Shown here: positions 61,981-64,000 of the stretch, piece after piece | How positions within the stretch are numbered: position 1 is the first letter of the stretch | How the letters are laid out: each line of letters starts with the position of its first letter | NCBI RefSeq assembly: GCF_040939785.1 | Contig: NZ_CP162553.1 | Location: forward strand, 124,001-188,000 | Direction: 5' to 3' | Source of the DNA: Bradyrhizobium lupini | GTDB taxonomy: Bacteria; Pseudomonadota; Alphaproteobacteria; Rhizobiales; Xanthobacteraceae | Length of the DNA stretch: 64,000 bases | Position numbers and translations under genes: made by a program | Notes under the pieces: model-generated | Databases searched by the model: none | The model's input: the letters and a program-made list of their open reading frames with translations, nothing else | What the model was told of the DNA's origin: nothing

Positions 61981-62733
61981 TTACGCGGCGTCCTCGAACT
62001 GGGCGTAGCCGGACGCTTCCAGCTCCAGCGCCAGTTCCTTGCCACCGCTCTTCACGACACGGCCTTTTGACATCACGTGCACGACGTCAGGCACGATATA
62101 GTTCAGCAGCCGCTGATAATGGGTGATGACGACCATCGCGCGCTTGGGCGAATGCAGCGCGTTGACGCCGTCGGCTGCAATGCGCAGCGCGTCGATGTCG
62201 AGGCCGGAATCCATCTCGTCGAGGATGCACAGGCTCGGCTCGAACAGCGCCATCTGCAGCACCTCATTGCGCTTCTTCTCGCCGCCGGAGAAGCCGACAT
62301 TGACACCGCGCTTGAGCATGTCCTGCGGGATGTTCAGCGACTTCGAGACTTCGCGGACTTTCTTCAAAAAGTCGGGCGTCGAATATTCGCCCTCGCCGCG
62401 CGCCTTGCGCTGCGCGTTCAGCGCGGTGCGCAGGAAATTCATGGTGGAGACGCCGGGGATCTCGACCGGATACTGGAACGCCAGGAACACGCCCTTGGCG
62501 GCCCGTTCGTTGGGCGCCATCGCGAGCAGGTCTTCGCCCTTGAACAGGATCTCGCCGTCGGTGACCTCGTAACCAGGCTTGCCGGCGATGACGTGGGACA
62601 GCGTCGATTTGCCGGAGCCGTTCGGCCCCATGATCGCGTGGATCTCGCCCTCGTTCACGGTCAGCGTCAACCCATGGAGGATCTCACGCTCCTCGACACG
62701 AACCTTGAGGTCTTTCACTTCAAGCAAAGCCAT
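61981..62733 (-). CDS. sufC: Fe-S cluster assembly ATPase SufC
   Basis: An ABC-type ATPase that drives the SufBCD scaffold. Walker A is GPNGSGKSTLSHV, the signature is GFSGGEKKRNEVLQMA, and Walker B is CILDEMDSGLD. At 250 aa from ATG 62733 it has family length. It is soluble, with no membrane partner. An in-frame ATG at 62763 would add 10 residues. Confidence 0.95.
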   Translation of the reverse strand: MALLEVKDLKVRVEEREILHGLTLTVNEGEIHAIMGPNGSGKSTLSHVIAGKPGYEVTDGEILFKGEDLLAMAPNERAAKGVFLAFQYPVEIPGVSTMNFLRTALNAQRKARGEGEYSTPDFLKKVREVSKSLNIPQDMLKRGVNVGFSGGEKKRNEVLQMALFEPSLCILDEMDSGLDIDALRIAADGVNALHSPKRAMVVITHYQRLLNYIVPDVVHVMSKGRVVKSGGKELALELEASGYAQFEDAA

Positions 62734-62795
62734 CTTGGTGTCCAGTTTATTCAAATGATGCATAGGGCGCGCGACGCGCGCCGCGAGGGCCGGCG

Positions 62796-64000
<1,205 letters not shown>

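Overview
The window looks like chromosomal DNA of an alphaproteobacterium of the Bradyrhizobium type. The evidence is the high GC content, the alphaproteobacterial sufBCDS-sufT-sufA order, a class I PHA synthase, three Omp25/RopB-type porins sharing an AADL.ARPY.KAP N-terminus, and palindromic intergenic repeats of the kind common in Bradyrhizobium. This is inference from gene content; no database was searched. I saw no rRNA, tRNA, CRISPR array, insertion sequence or prophage.

Region 1 (1-9.7 kb): the tail of an HdeD-like membrane protein is followed by a type I DAHP synthase. Its leader encodes a 26-residue peptide with five aromatic codons in seven, then a terminator and a competing antiterminator, a textbook amino-acid attenuator. 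Next comes the EF-P locus: efp, divergent from epmA and epmB, which lysylate EF-P. epmB carries a one-base frameshift. An M23 peptidase, a DUF808 membrane protein, a cupin/AhpD pair divergent from a MarR regulator, and small proteins follow.

Region 2 (10-23 kb): a MltB-type transglycosylase, a class II aldolase-like protein, an SDR, recJ (frameshifted), a soluble chemotaxis-type protein with a C-terminal sensor-like region, an AraC regulator, a formylglycine-generating-enzyme-like gene (frameshifted before its catalytic cysteines), an NmrA-like oxidoreductase (frameshifted), a second cupin, an L,D-transpeptidase and a GT4 glycosyltransferase. All four frameshifts lie in the first 20 kb.

Region 3 (22.7-31 kb): a catabolic operon of enoyl-CoA hydratase, CoA-transferase, TctC, TctB, TctA and a PdxA-like dehydrogenase, divergent from a GntR regulator with a 13-bp inverted repeat between them. 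It probably imports a carboxylic acid, activates it with CoA and degrades it. A metallo-beta-lactamase-fold protein behind a sigma-54-like promoter follows.

Region 4 (31-44 kb): a haem dioxygenase of the alpha-DOX/cyclooxygenase type, a haloacid dehalogenase, then glpX, hom and an aminotransferase transcribed together. After these come a lipoprotein, phaC, a MAPEG protein, an outer-membrane protein, argC-paiB and a DedA protein.

Region 5 (44-58.4 kb): parE, two more outer-membrane proteins, an SDR, a flavin monooxygenase, a secreted caspase-like peptidase, an AraC regulator, a DEAD-box helicase with a repeat tail, a diguanylate cyclase, a stand-alone FabA paralogue and a TfoX-like protein with a lysine-rich tail.

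Region 6 (58.5-64 kb): the Fe-S assembly operon sufB (cut by the window end), sufC, sufD, sufS, sufT and sufA, transcribed leftwards with 4-nt overlaps at two junctions.
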